In this document: positions 38,527 to 45,909 of the stretch, one piece after another
Layout of the letters: the number at the start of each line of letters is the position of its first letter
How positions within the stretch are numbered: the first letter of the stretch is position 1
Source: JBBSJZ01 sp041751935
GTDB taxonomy: Bacteria; Planctomycetota; Planctomycetia; Pirellulales; Pirellulaceae
Length of the DNA: 64,000 nt
Assembly: GCA_041751935.1 (NCBI GenBank)
Contig: JBGSIA010000006.1
Span: forward strand, 1-64,000
Direction: 5' to 3'
Made by a program: the position numbers and the translations under genes
The notes under the pieces: generated by a model
What the model was told of the DNA's origin: nothing
Seen by the model: only the letters and a program-made list of their open reading frames with translations
Databases searched by the model: none

Positions 38527-41500
38527 TTATTCGTTTCGCGTTGCGGTAGCGGATTCCGCAATGCGCGGCGTGGTCACGGCGACGCGACTTGGGTCTGCTT
38601 GGCTGATCGCCAGAGCTAACCACCCATCACGCAGTTCCAGCTGGCTGACGGCTAGTCCGTTGGCCGCTGGGTGCTCGGAAAGCTGTGGCAGCACGAGCGG
38701 AATCGATCGATTTGAAGAGAGCACCTTGTTGAAGATCGCCCGTACGGGTAAGCGTTCACGCATCGACAGATTGGGGCCACTGATTCGCAAGTGACCGTCG
38801 CGAACGAGTGAAGCGTTAACGCCATCGATTTGCGGTACATACGCGGCACGAACAATGAAGCGTCTCAGGTCGACACTGTTTTCTCGCGACAACTGCATCA
38901 CTCGCAACGTGATCCACACCATCCCGTCTTCGATCTCAACCGTGATCGGCCGCGTTTGAGCGAATTGGATCAGCACATCATTGGGCAATTCTTCGGTCGA
39001 ATCCGACAAACTAAATCCGAAGAGTTTCGCGCCATTCTCGATAACTTGAGCCACCGTTTGCTGTTGGTCACGCGGTACCAATTGTTCCAACGTGTTATTG
39101 ATCGCCGACTGATGCATTTGCACACTGACCATGCTTGACCCGGGAGCCCGCGGTCGTGGCGTGAATGCGGCCAATTGCCAGTCACCTGCCAAGCGATAAC
39201 GCGCCAGCAAGCGATCCGACGTCGTTTCCATGTCGACGACCATTGGCGCGAGCTTCAGTTGCCCAAGCGGTCCAAGGACGGCTTGGCCAAACTTAGTTGT
39301 CGATGCACTTAATTGCTCATCAACACGCTGGTCGATCTCACGGGCGACCTGCGACCGAACTTGATTATTCGTTAACTGCCTCGCGGCACCTTGCATCTCT
39401 TCATATTGGCTCACCGCGACGCTACGAACCAGAGCTCCGACAAGCGGCCAGCTGTCGTAATCACTATGCACACCGCGTAAGCGGTTATTGCTTTGCACAT
39501 CAACGGTAGTCTCGTTGATAGTGACACGATTCGGCGTAATCGTGATGGGAGTTGCTGCGTTGAACCGCGAGTTACCGGCCGTGCTGACCGCAACGCCGCT
39601 CTTACGACCGACCGACTGTGTGTTGACGTTTCCGCGAGTTCTCAGCTCGATGACCCAGCGGTTTTTGGCGGGAACAAGCTGCAGATCCAAACCGCTGGCG
39701 ATGTTGCTGTAACCGCTTACGTCGCTTCCCAGCATATGCGTGCGGACAGGAACGATCTGTGGATCGATAGGCGGCAAGAATCGTTGTAGCATCTCACTGC
39801 TGATCGCCACACGGACGTTAGCGTTGCGGTAGTAGGAATTCAGTGCATCAGCCAAACGCGTTGCTTCGGGCGACGCCGTAAAACGCAGTGTTTGAACGGC
39901 GTCCGCGATCTCAATACTCGCCAAATCAATGGCATTGGATTCTTGACGCTCGATCTGCGAAACCAGTTGTGAGTAGTCAATCGCAGCGCTGGCCCAGGGA
40001 CGCACCGACTCACTCAATCGCGCGACCGACTCGCGTGCCATCCAACGACGCTGATCATCACTGAGGTTCGGGTTATGAAATCGGGACAACAAACGTTGTG
40101 CGACAATCATTCGTTCGTTCGCATCCGCAGTGCTGGCTGCAGCGGTAATCTCATCCAGCATCAAGAACCGCGACCAACCGGCCGCGTCGCCTGTACCCGA
40201 TAATTCGCTGCGCAGAACCGCGATGGCCTCCTGGATATCCGAACTTGTCGGAAAGCCCAGTTCTGTCTGCTCGACAGTGCTTCCCGAAGCGATGTTCCAT
40301 ACCGGTCGCCAAACCTGGACACGTCGATTCAAACCGTGCGCGGCACGCAACCATTGGACCTGTAATTCTCGGTCCACGACCTGCTCGGCACCAACTCGAC
40401 CTTGCTCAGCAAGCTGTGCAAGGTCGGTGAGGATCGCGCCGGCTCCTGTATCACCGATCCGATCCAACGACCGCAAATCCTGAAGAGATAAGGCGACTCG
40501 TTCAGACCAAGACGCGATGTTGGCGATCGACTCGGAACCGCCCTTGAAAAGCGACGAGTCCGAGACGAATTGCGTCTTGTCACTGTGCTGGCCTTTACCC
40601 AAACGCAATTGACTCAGGCTGGAGAGCTGCTGATCCAATTGAGCTGCAACTGGCCAACCTCCTGGTTTGCCTACGGCAAATCGTTTGTCGGAGTCATATT
40701 CGTAGGAGTCACGTTGCGAGCCAGTATCTTGCCCGTCGTGTTCCACATCATCACCGATATACATCGACTCGATCTCGTTGGCTGACTCGAGATCTTTGGA
40801 CGCAACAGGTTCGCTGGTCGGATTAGATTCGCTGGACGCGTTAAGATCGTTTGCTGACTCGTGATCGTTGGTCGAGGGCTCACCCCTCAACTTGTCGCTG
40901 AGCATATTTTCTGGAATGAAAGTATCGTCAGGCGTTTTATTGTCCGGACGAGCCAGATTGCGAACACTTTCGGGAATTGCAGAGTCTGGCTCCAGGGACT
41001 TTGAATCCGATGCATTGGCTGCAACATCTTCAAGCGATCGTGCAAGCCCGTCATGTGCAACTTCAAACAGCTCCAAAATACTTGGAATATCCTCTGTGGA
41101 CGCCATCGGACCTACGCCCGAAGTCGGTTGATTTTCCGATTGCGTTGTGGCTACGGGGAACGCCAACCCCAATTCGGCATCGGATTCTGCAACCTCACCG
41201 TCTGCAGTCGTCTCAAACAGCATCGCAATTTCAGCATCAACATTGCTGCTGTTGCCAAAATCGGGGCTGTCGTCACCCTCGCTGCTGTTGCCCGTGGCGC
41301 CAGTACCCCAATAATCCGAAGACAGGGCGTTGACCGTGGCACTTTGCGCTATCAGATCAAGTTCTGGGAGTGTCAACTCGGTCGTTATCTTCTGGACCAC
41401 TGGGTTGACCATTCCGGCAAGTTCATGTTGCTGGTCCAGCACTGGCGCGGGAACCGAGGCGTCTTCCGAAGTGTCGATCCCGAATGCTTCTGCGATTCGC

Positions 41501-41850
41501 GGCGGCACAGCAACGGACCGAGAGCCTCGCTCTCTTCGATCGAGTGGTTCAATAGCATAATCCGACAGTGGCATATCGCTCATCCAGGGCTCTTCGCCGG
41601 CGTCTGACCACGGCACTCCCGATTCATCGTCCCACGACCGGTGGAGACTGTTTTCCAGCCGACGCAGGGCATCCCTCGCCCCTTCGGGGGTCCATCGTGA
41701 CGCCGCGACTCCTGCAGCGACATCGGCTGTCTGCATTGAAACCCGCTCGGTAAACGGGTTACCGGGGGCTGTGATCCACATCAAGACGATGATCACAGCC
41801 GTCGCCAACGAGGGCCAAATGACGAGTGGTCGATTGAATTCTCGACGCAT
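38527..41850 (-). CDS. large anchored protein of unknown function
   Basis: The product is 1107 residues from the ATG at 41850; in-frame codons upstream to 42057 look non-protein-like. One membrane helix (residues about 9-27, LVIWPSLATAVIIVLMWIT) anchors it, then a long acidic, Ser/Asn/Asp-rich low-complexity region (about 90-430) with imperfect repeats. From about residue 480 there is a structured, well-patterned region ending in beta-rich segments (PITVEIEDGMVWITLRVMQL, FIVRAAYVPQIDGVNASLV, LALAISQADPSRVAVTTPRI). No family is recognised. It probably is periplasmic, with a role in the envelope. It is read divergently from the fucose synthase gene. Confidence 0.8.
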   Translation of the reverse strand: MRREFNRPLVIWPSLATAVIIVLMWITAPGNPFTERVSMQTADVAAGVAASRWTPEGARDALRRLENSLHRSWDDESGVPWSDAGEEPWMSDMPLSDYAIEPLDRRERGSRSVAVPPRIAEAFGIDTSEDASVPAPVLDQQHELAGMVNPVVQKITTELTLPELDLIAQSATVNALSSDYWGTGATGNSSEGDDSPDFGNSSNVDAEIAMLFETTADGEVAESDAELGLAFPVATTQSENQPTSGVGPMASTEDIPSILELFEVAHDGLARSLEDVAANASDSKSLEPDSAIPESVRNLARPDNKTPDDTFIPENMLSDKLRGEPSTNDHESANDLNASSESNPTSEPVASKDLESANEIESMYIGDDVEHDGQDTGSQRDSYEYDSDKRFAVGKPGGWPVAAQLDQQLSSLSQLRLGKGQHSDKTQFVSDSSLFKGGSESIANIASWSERVALSLQDLRSLDRIGDTGAGAILTDLAQLAEQGRVGAEQVVDRELQVQWLRAAHGLNRRVQVWRPVWNIASGSTVEQTELGFPTSSDIQEAIAVLRSELSGTGDAAGWSRFLMLDEITAAASTADANERMIVAQRLLSRFHNPNLSDDQRRWMARESVARLSESVRPWASAAIDYSQLVSQIERQESNAIDLASIEIADAVQTLRFTASPEATRLADALNSYYRNANVRVAISSEMLQRFLPPIDPQIVPVRTHMLGSDVSGYSNIASGLDLQLVPAKNRWVIELRTRGNVNTQSVGRKSGVAVSTAGNSRFNAATPITITPNRVTINETTVDVQSNNRLRGVHSDYDSWPLVGALVRSVAVSQYEEMQGAARQLTNNQVRSQVAREIDQRVDEQLSASTTKFGQAVLGPLGQLKLAPMVVDMETTSDRLLARYRLAGDWQLAAFTPRPRAPGSSMVSVQMHQSAINNTLEQLVPRDQQQTVAQVIENGAKLFGFSLSDSTEELPNDVLIQFAQTRPITVEIEDGMVWITLRVMQLSRENSVDLRRFIVRAAYVPQIDGVNASLVRDGHLRISGPNLSMRERLPVRAIFNKVLSSNRSIPLVLPQLSEHPAANGLAVSQLELRDGWLALAISQADPSRVAVTTPRIAESATATRNE
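40775..40872. repeat. imperfect 72-bp-period repeat inside the large anchored protein gene
   Basis: The 26-base stretches 40775-40800 and 40847-40872 are near-identical and spaced 72 bases (24 codons) apart. A shorter TTCGCTGG repeat (18-base period) lies between. They encode the related segments ESANDLN and ESANEIE in the acidic linker. Confidence 0.7.
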
Positions 41851-42032
41851 TTGTCGGACTCTTCCATGAGGGAGGTTGTTGCTCAATAAGGAACATCGGC
41901 TTTTTTCCGCCATCGGTTTAATCCGTCCATCCGCCAGAAAGCGACGTTTTCCACAGAAACGGCAAAACCGCCTGCTATTGCGAGCATGACGCCGCTGTGG
42001 CAATCCGGAAACTTCGATTATCTTTTGAACGC

Positions 42033-43007
42033 ATGGAACCGAACTCCCAGTTACCACCGAAAGTGAAACTCTCGAAAGTCTATGTCGCGGGACATCGCGG
42101 CATGGTTGGGCGCGCGGTCTGTCGACGGCTAGCGGATGAAGATTGCGAAGTGATCACGGCGGGTCGTGACAAACTCGATTTGCGTGATGCACAAGCTACG
42201 AGGCGTTTTTTCTCGCAGCATCGATTCGAAGCGGTTATTTTTGCCGCCGCACGAGTCGGTGGTATTGTTGCCAACAATACTTATCCGGTTGAGTTTCTCA
42301 GCGACAATTTGTTGATGGCCACGCACTCGATCAACGCGGCCTATGAAACAGGCGTGAACCGCTTTTTGTTTCTCGGCAGCACCTGTATCTATCCTCGCGA
42401 CTGCCCACAACCAATCCGCGAAACTTCACTACTGAGCGGACCGCTGGAAAAAACTAACGAAGCCTACGCCCTAGCCAAGATCGCTGGGTTGAAGTTATGT
42501 CAGTACTATCGCCAGCAGTATGGCGTGATGTTTCACAGCGCGATGCCGACAAATCTGTATGGACCCGGTGATAACTACCATCCTCAGCACAGCCATGTAC
42601 TGCCGGCATTACTGGCTCGATTCCACGAAGCCAAAGAAACAGGGGCAAGACAAGTTTCCATTTGGGGCAGTGGTTCGCCGCGACGGGAATTTTTGTTCGT
42701 TGACGACCTTGCCGACGCCGTGCTGCATTTACTCGCCGTTGACAATCCGCCCGATTGGGTCAACATCGGAACTGGTGTCGATCAAACGATTTTAGAACTT
42801 GCCGCCGCCGTCGCTGAGACGGTGCGGTTCCAAGGTCAGATCGTTACCGATCCATCCCTACCGGACGGTACTCCCATCAAATGCACCGATGTCTCGCTCC
42901 TGCATTCGCTCGGATGGCGGCATCACGTCGAACTTGGCGAAGGTTTGCGGCGAACCTACCACGCGTACCTCAACGAACTAACCGCTGGCGAAGTTCGCAG
43001 CGTTTAA
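42033..43007 (+). CDS. fcl: GDP-L-fucose synthase
   Basis: The product is 324 residues from the ATG at 42033. A GTG 12 codons earlier is less likely because the first residues there are unrelated. It is an extended SDR: nucleotide motif VYVAGHRGMVGRAV, AAARVGGIVANNTYPVEF and FLGSTCIYPRDCPQPI near the active site, then YALAK (Tyr and Lys of the catalytic pair), with NLYGPGDNY and RREFLFVDDLADA. It is the bifunctional epimerase-reductase making GDP-L-fucose from GDP-4-keto-6-deoxymannose. The dehydratase that makes its substrate is encoded 48 bases downstream. Product use is in glycan or exopolysaccharide synthesis. Confidence 0.96.
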   Translation: MEPNSQLPPKVKLSKVYVAGHRGMVGRAVCRRLADEDCEVITAGRDKLDLRDAQATRRFFSQHRFEAVIFAAARVGGIVANNTYPVEFLSDNLLMATHSINAAYETGVNRFLFLGSTCIYPRDCPQPIRETSLLSGPLEKTNEAYALAKIAGLKLCQYYRQQYGVMFHSAMPTNLYGPGDNYHPQHSHVLPALLARFHEAKETGARQVSIWGSGSPRREFLFVDDLADAVLHLLAVDNPPDWVNIGTGVDQTILELAAAVAETVRFQGQIVTDPSLPDGTPIKCTDVSLLHSLGWRHHVELGEGLRRTYHAYLNELTAGEVRSV

Positions 43008-43055
43008 CATTCTACTCTTACGATTTCTTTTAACTCCAAATCTGATCAATCGGCC

Positions 43056-44072
43056 ATGACGAAGACAGCACTTATTACCGGCATCACGGGACAAGACGGC
43101 AGCTATCTCGCAGAGTTGTTGCTCGAGAAAGGCTATCTGGTTCATGGACTGGTTCGCCGCAGCAGCACGTTCTCCACAGAGCGTATCGATCATATTTATC
43201 GGGATGTTCACGAAAGCTCGCGGATGCGCTTGCACTACGGCGATCTGACGGACGGCCAAGCGCTGACCAACCTGGTGCTGGAAATCGAACCCGACGAAAT
43301 TTACAACCTCGGTGCCCAAAGTCACGTTCGTGTCTCGTTCGATCAGCCCGTTTACACGCTGCAAACGGTCGGCGTGGGCGCGCTCAATGTACTCGAGGCG
43401 GCAAGGTTACTAAACAAGACCAAACCGGTTCGCGTTTACCAAGCCAGCAGCAGCGAAATGTATGGCGATGTGTTGCAAACGCCCCAGTCGGAAACGACGC
43501 CGTTCAATCCACAGTCGCCCTACGCATGTGCCAAGGTTTATGCCTATCACCAAACGGTGAACTATCGACATAGTTACGAACTGTTCGCCAGCAACGGCAT
43601 TTTGTTTAACCACGAGTCCGAACGTCGTGGAGAAACATTTGTCACTCGCAAGATCACACGTGCCGCCGGACGCATCAAGGCCGGAATGCAGAAGAAACTC
43701 TACCTAGGGAATCTCGATGCGAAGCGAGACTGGGGTTACGCCAAGGATTATGTGGAGGGCATGTGGCGCATCCTCCAACACGACGAGCCGGATGATTTTG
43801 TCCTGGCGACCGGACGTACCGAAACCGTTCGTGACTTCTGTCGACTTGTATTCGAACAGCTTGAACTCGACTTCAATGAGTTTGTTGAGATTGATCCACG
43901 GTACTTTCGTCCCGCCGAAGTTGAATTGCTGTTAGGCGATCCGACCAAGGCCAAACGGAAACTTGGTTGGGTGGCAACGACCAATCTGGAAGAACTCGCT
44001 CGCATCATGACCCAGCACGACTACGACTTGGCTCGCCGCGAAGCCCATTCCCAAAGCTACATTCCAACCTAG
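43056..44072 (+). CDS. gmd: GDP-mannose 4,6-dehydratase
   Basis: The product is 338 residues. The motif ITGITGQDGSYLAELLLEKG binds NADP, and NLGAQSHVRVSFDQPVYT, ASSSEMYGDV, YACAKVYAYHQTVNYR (Tyr and Lys of the catalytic site) and NHESERRGETFVTRKIT match Gmd. It converts GDP-D-mannose into GDP-4-keto-6-deoxy-D-mannose, the substrate for the synthase encoded just upstream. Together they supply GDP-L-fucose. Length is close to the usual 340-370. The gene order fcl-gmd is the reverse of E. coli. Confidence 0.96.
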   Translation: MTKTALITGITGQDGSYLAELLLEKGYLVHGLVRRSSTFSTERIDHIYRDVHESSRMRLHYGDLTDGQALTNLVLEIEPDEIYNLGAQSHVRVSFDQPVYTLQTVGVGALNVLEAARLLNKTKPVRVYQASSSEMYGDVLQTPQSETTPFNPQSPYACAKVYAYHQTVNYRHSYELFASNGILFNHESERRGETFVTRKITRAAGRIKAGMQKKLYLGNLDAKRDWGYAKDYVEGMWRILQHDEPDDFVLATGRTETVRDFCRLVFEQLELDFNEFVEIDPRYFRPAEVELLLGDPTKAKRKLGWVATTNLEELARIMTQHDYDLARREAHSQSYIPT

Positions 44073-44751
44073 TTGTGCGTCAGCATTAAGTAACAGTTTA
44101 GTCCCCCTGTACTTAAGGTCGCTTGAAACAACGATGCAGGCTGCGAGTCACATGCGTTGATGCCGCAGGCGTTGCAGATCCGCAGCATGAAACTCAATTC
44201 AATATCAAGGAATTGTTTGCCTATTCTATCGCTCACTGCACCTGTAAGACGGTTCACTGAGGTGGCCTGAGTTTCGGGGGCCACGCGTGTCCTTACCTTG
44301 AAAAGAACAAAAGGAACTCGATATGCCACGGAAGTACAAACTTTCAATAGGCTTGATTCAGATGTACTCGCTTGAATAGCCTGTGCCGCAGTACGTCCGG
44401 CAGTACCTCAAATAATCGCGAATCAGCGTCGCGACGTTATAGGCAACGGCTTCGATGCCGATGATGGACTTCAACCACTGGCGAGAAACTCAGCCACGAT
44501 CCGGACGTATTAACGGCTCGACGTTTTGTTGTTTCACGGTACCAAGAGAAAGTCACTACCATTGACTGTGACACAGGCTTCACCGGAAGAATGCTTGCGG
44601 TATTTGGGTACCGACTTGGTGAGTTTGGGCATCGGATGCACCTTTCAAAAACGCAAACGGGAAAATTCCCGTCTGGTGCGAATCGAAAGAGTGCTCCATC
44701 GCCATCGATGGGTAGCGGTTTGATACCGCTAATCACAAGAAAAACCAAAAG
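44073..44751. other. long non-coding or decayed region next to tRNA-Asp
   Basis: These 679 bases have no credible intact gene. A short reading frame with a good ribosome site starts at 44323 but stops after 18 codons. On the minus strand around 44470 to 44360 a peptide-like frame (GIEAVAYNVATLIRDYLRYC) is open for about 40 codons with no start. The pattern fits degenerate remains of genes beside a tRNA, a common integration site. No att repeats were confirmed. Confidence 0.4.
44323..44379 (+). pseudogene. possible 5' remnant of a carbon-nitrogen hydrolase gene
   Basis: An AAAAGGAACTCGAT leader is followed by ATG and 18 codons (MPRKYKLSIGLIQMYSLE), then a TAG. The KLSIGLIQM piece resembles the first strand of nitrilase-superfamily proteins such as N-carbamoylputrescine amidase (usually KVxVGLIQM). 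The rest of the family sequence is absent in all frames. The match is short, so this could be chance. Confidence 0.25.
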
Positions 44752-44825
44752 CGACGCGGACGGGGCTCGAACCCGCAACCTCCGGATCGACAGTCCGGGG
44801 CTCTAACCAATTGAGCTACCGCGCC
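44752..44825 (-). tRNA. tRNA-Asp (anticodon GTC)
   Basis: The minus-strand sequence begins GGCGCGGTAGCTCAATTGGT and folds as a cloverleaf of 74 bases. The acceptor stem GGCGCGG pairs with CCGCGTC (one G-U), the discriminator is G, and the anticodon stem CCGGA/TCCGG holds the loop CTGTCGA with GTC. The T arm contains GGTTCGAGCC. The CCA end is not encoded in the next bases, as expected for this group. Confidence 0.95.
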
Positions 44826-45287
44826 TGAAGGATGAAATGGCTTTTGAGCCACCAAGACCGTTTAGGCTGAGGCAGGATTATATCGGCAACTTCTTGGCTC
44901 GCAAGTCCGTTTACGTATCGATCCGGTACGAGATTCCGACGCTGCGTTGGGATTGTGACGAATACGCCGAGAGCACGTCCCTGTCAGGCTTGCCGAATGA
45001 CGACATATGTACAAATCCCGCTAATTTAGCCGGCAGAATGACCTATCCTTTGATTGTTAAAGGTATCTGAATCGGTTGAATTGCTCAATTGCTCGGGGTT
45101 GACGCGAGCTAAGTGCCGGACCTGACAAGTGGGACTGGCTTCCATCCTGTCTGTTCCGCATGACAACTCGACTTGTATTCCAAGCATTTTTGCTCGCTCT
45201 GTCGCGCAATGCACCCAATGGGGGTGGGTACCGGCAAAGCGAGCAAGGCGTCTACTTTCCGTTAATTCCTTATTGCTAGGGTTTACT
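44826..45287. other. intergenic region upstream of the 45288 gene
   Basis: A 462-base stretch between tRNA-Asp (minus) and a small plus-strand gene. It holds the tRNA promoter side and a nested hairpin at 45190-45246. Frames on both strands that cross it have no protein-like features. I see no further element. Confidence 0.5.
45190..45246 (+). other. nested hairpin, possible structured leader
   Basis: The outer stem TTGCTCGCT (45190-45198) pairs with AGCGAGCAA (45238-45246). Inside, CACCC and GGGTG can form a second stem. No T-tract follows, so this is not a standard terminator. It ends about 40 bases before the small membrane protein start and could be part of its 5' leader. Confidence 0.4.
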
Positions 45288-45458
45288 ATGTGTACCGAAA
45301 TGCTTGTTGCGTTCTTTCTGACCGACTGGGTCTCGGCGGCCACGTACGAGTTCACACGCTATTTCAATCACATGAGTATTACTCAGTGGGGGATCATCTC
45401 GGCTGCCTGTGTCGGTTTTGGATTTCTGTGTTTGAGGGGCACCCCGCTCGAACGCTAG
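45288..45458 (+). CDS. small single-helix membrane protein
   Basis: The product is 56 residues from the ATG at 45288 with a weak TAGGGT upstream. In-frame codons back to 45129 cross the hairpin and look unlike protein. One strong hydrophobic segment (ITQWGIISAACVGFGFLCLRG) follows an amphipathic N-terminal part (LVAFFLTDWVSAATYEFTRY). I do not recognise a family. It lies upstream of, and in line with, the L7/L12-like, lipoprotein and ABC genes. Confidence 0.6.
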   Translation: MCTEMLVAFFLTDWVSAATYEFTRYFNHMSITQWGIISAACVGFGFLCLRGTPLER

Positions 45459-45572
45459 CCCCGCTATAATCGGAAAGTGTTCAGGTGAGTTGTTGTCTTA
45501 GGCGCAGTGCGGGGCTGTGCTGTTGGCGACTCACGGATACCGTACCGGTTCACTTAGCCGAGGGTGACTCTC

Positions 45573-45899
45573 ATGCCGTTGTTCGAGGTAGAAACTGACT
45601 CACACATCATCATCACCTGGGCGGATGATGAAGCCGCAGCTCGCGAAGTCGTCGCGGACGCATACCCGCATGATGAACTCATGCGATTGACCAAGCGCCC
45701 ACGTGATACGTGGGTTATCAGCAAGGGCGCATTGGGTTTGACGAGTATGCGTCAAGATCCCTGCAGCGTCGCGCGAGAGTGTTTGAGCAAGTCAGCGGGT
45801 GATAAAGTCAACGCCATTCGACTCTATCGAATGGAAACAGGAAGTGACTTGGAAAATGCTCGCAAAGCGATCGAGTCCAACATGGTCATGGGTTGGTAG
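45573..45899 (+). CDS. protein with ribosomal L7/L12 C-terminal-like domain
   Basis: The product is 108 residues from the ATG at 45573, with an upstream GTG (45564) as alternative. The N-terminal half (MPLFEVETDSHIIITWADDE, then EVVADAYPHDELMRLTKR) resembles a small beta-alpha domain. The C-terminal half (KVNAIRLYRMETGSDLENAR) looks like the L7/L12 C-terminal domain (KIxVIKxVRxxTGLGLKEAK), but has no hinge or N-terminal dimer domain. So it is not the ribosomal stalk protein; similar domains occur in non-ribosomal proteins. It precedes the lipoprotein gene by 10 bases, suggesting one operon. Confidence 0.65.
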   Translation: MPLFEVETDSHIIITWADDEAAAREVVADAYPHDELMRLTKRPRDTWVISKGALGLTSMRQDPCSVARECLSKSAGDKVNAIRLYRMETGSDLENARKAIESNMVMGW

Positions 45900-45909
45900 T
45901 GCTGCGGTA

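Noticed and set aside
44526..44723. Plus-strand frame near the tRNA
   Set aside because: Short and basic, without a ribosome site or motif; likely chance.
44437..44778. Minus-strand frame of 113 codons overlapping tRNA-Asp
   Set aside because: It starts inside the tRNA gene and has no recognisable protein pattern.
45129..45287. Longer start for the small membrane protein
   Set aside because: The added 53 residues cross the hairpin and look unlike protein; the ATG at 45288 begins the membrane protein-like part.
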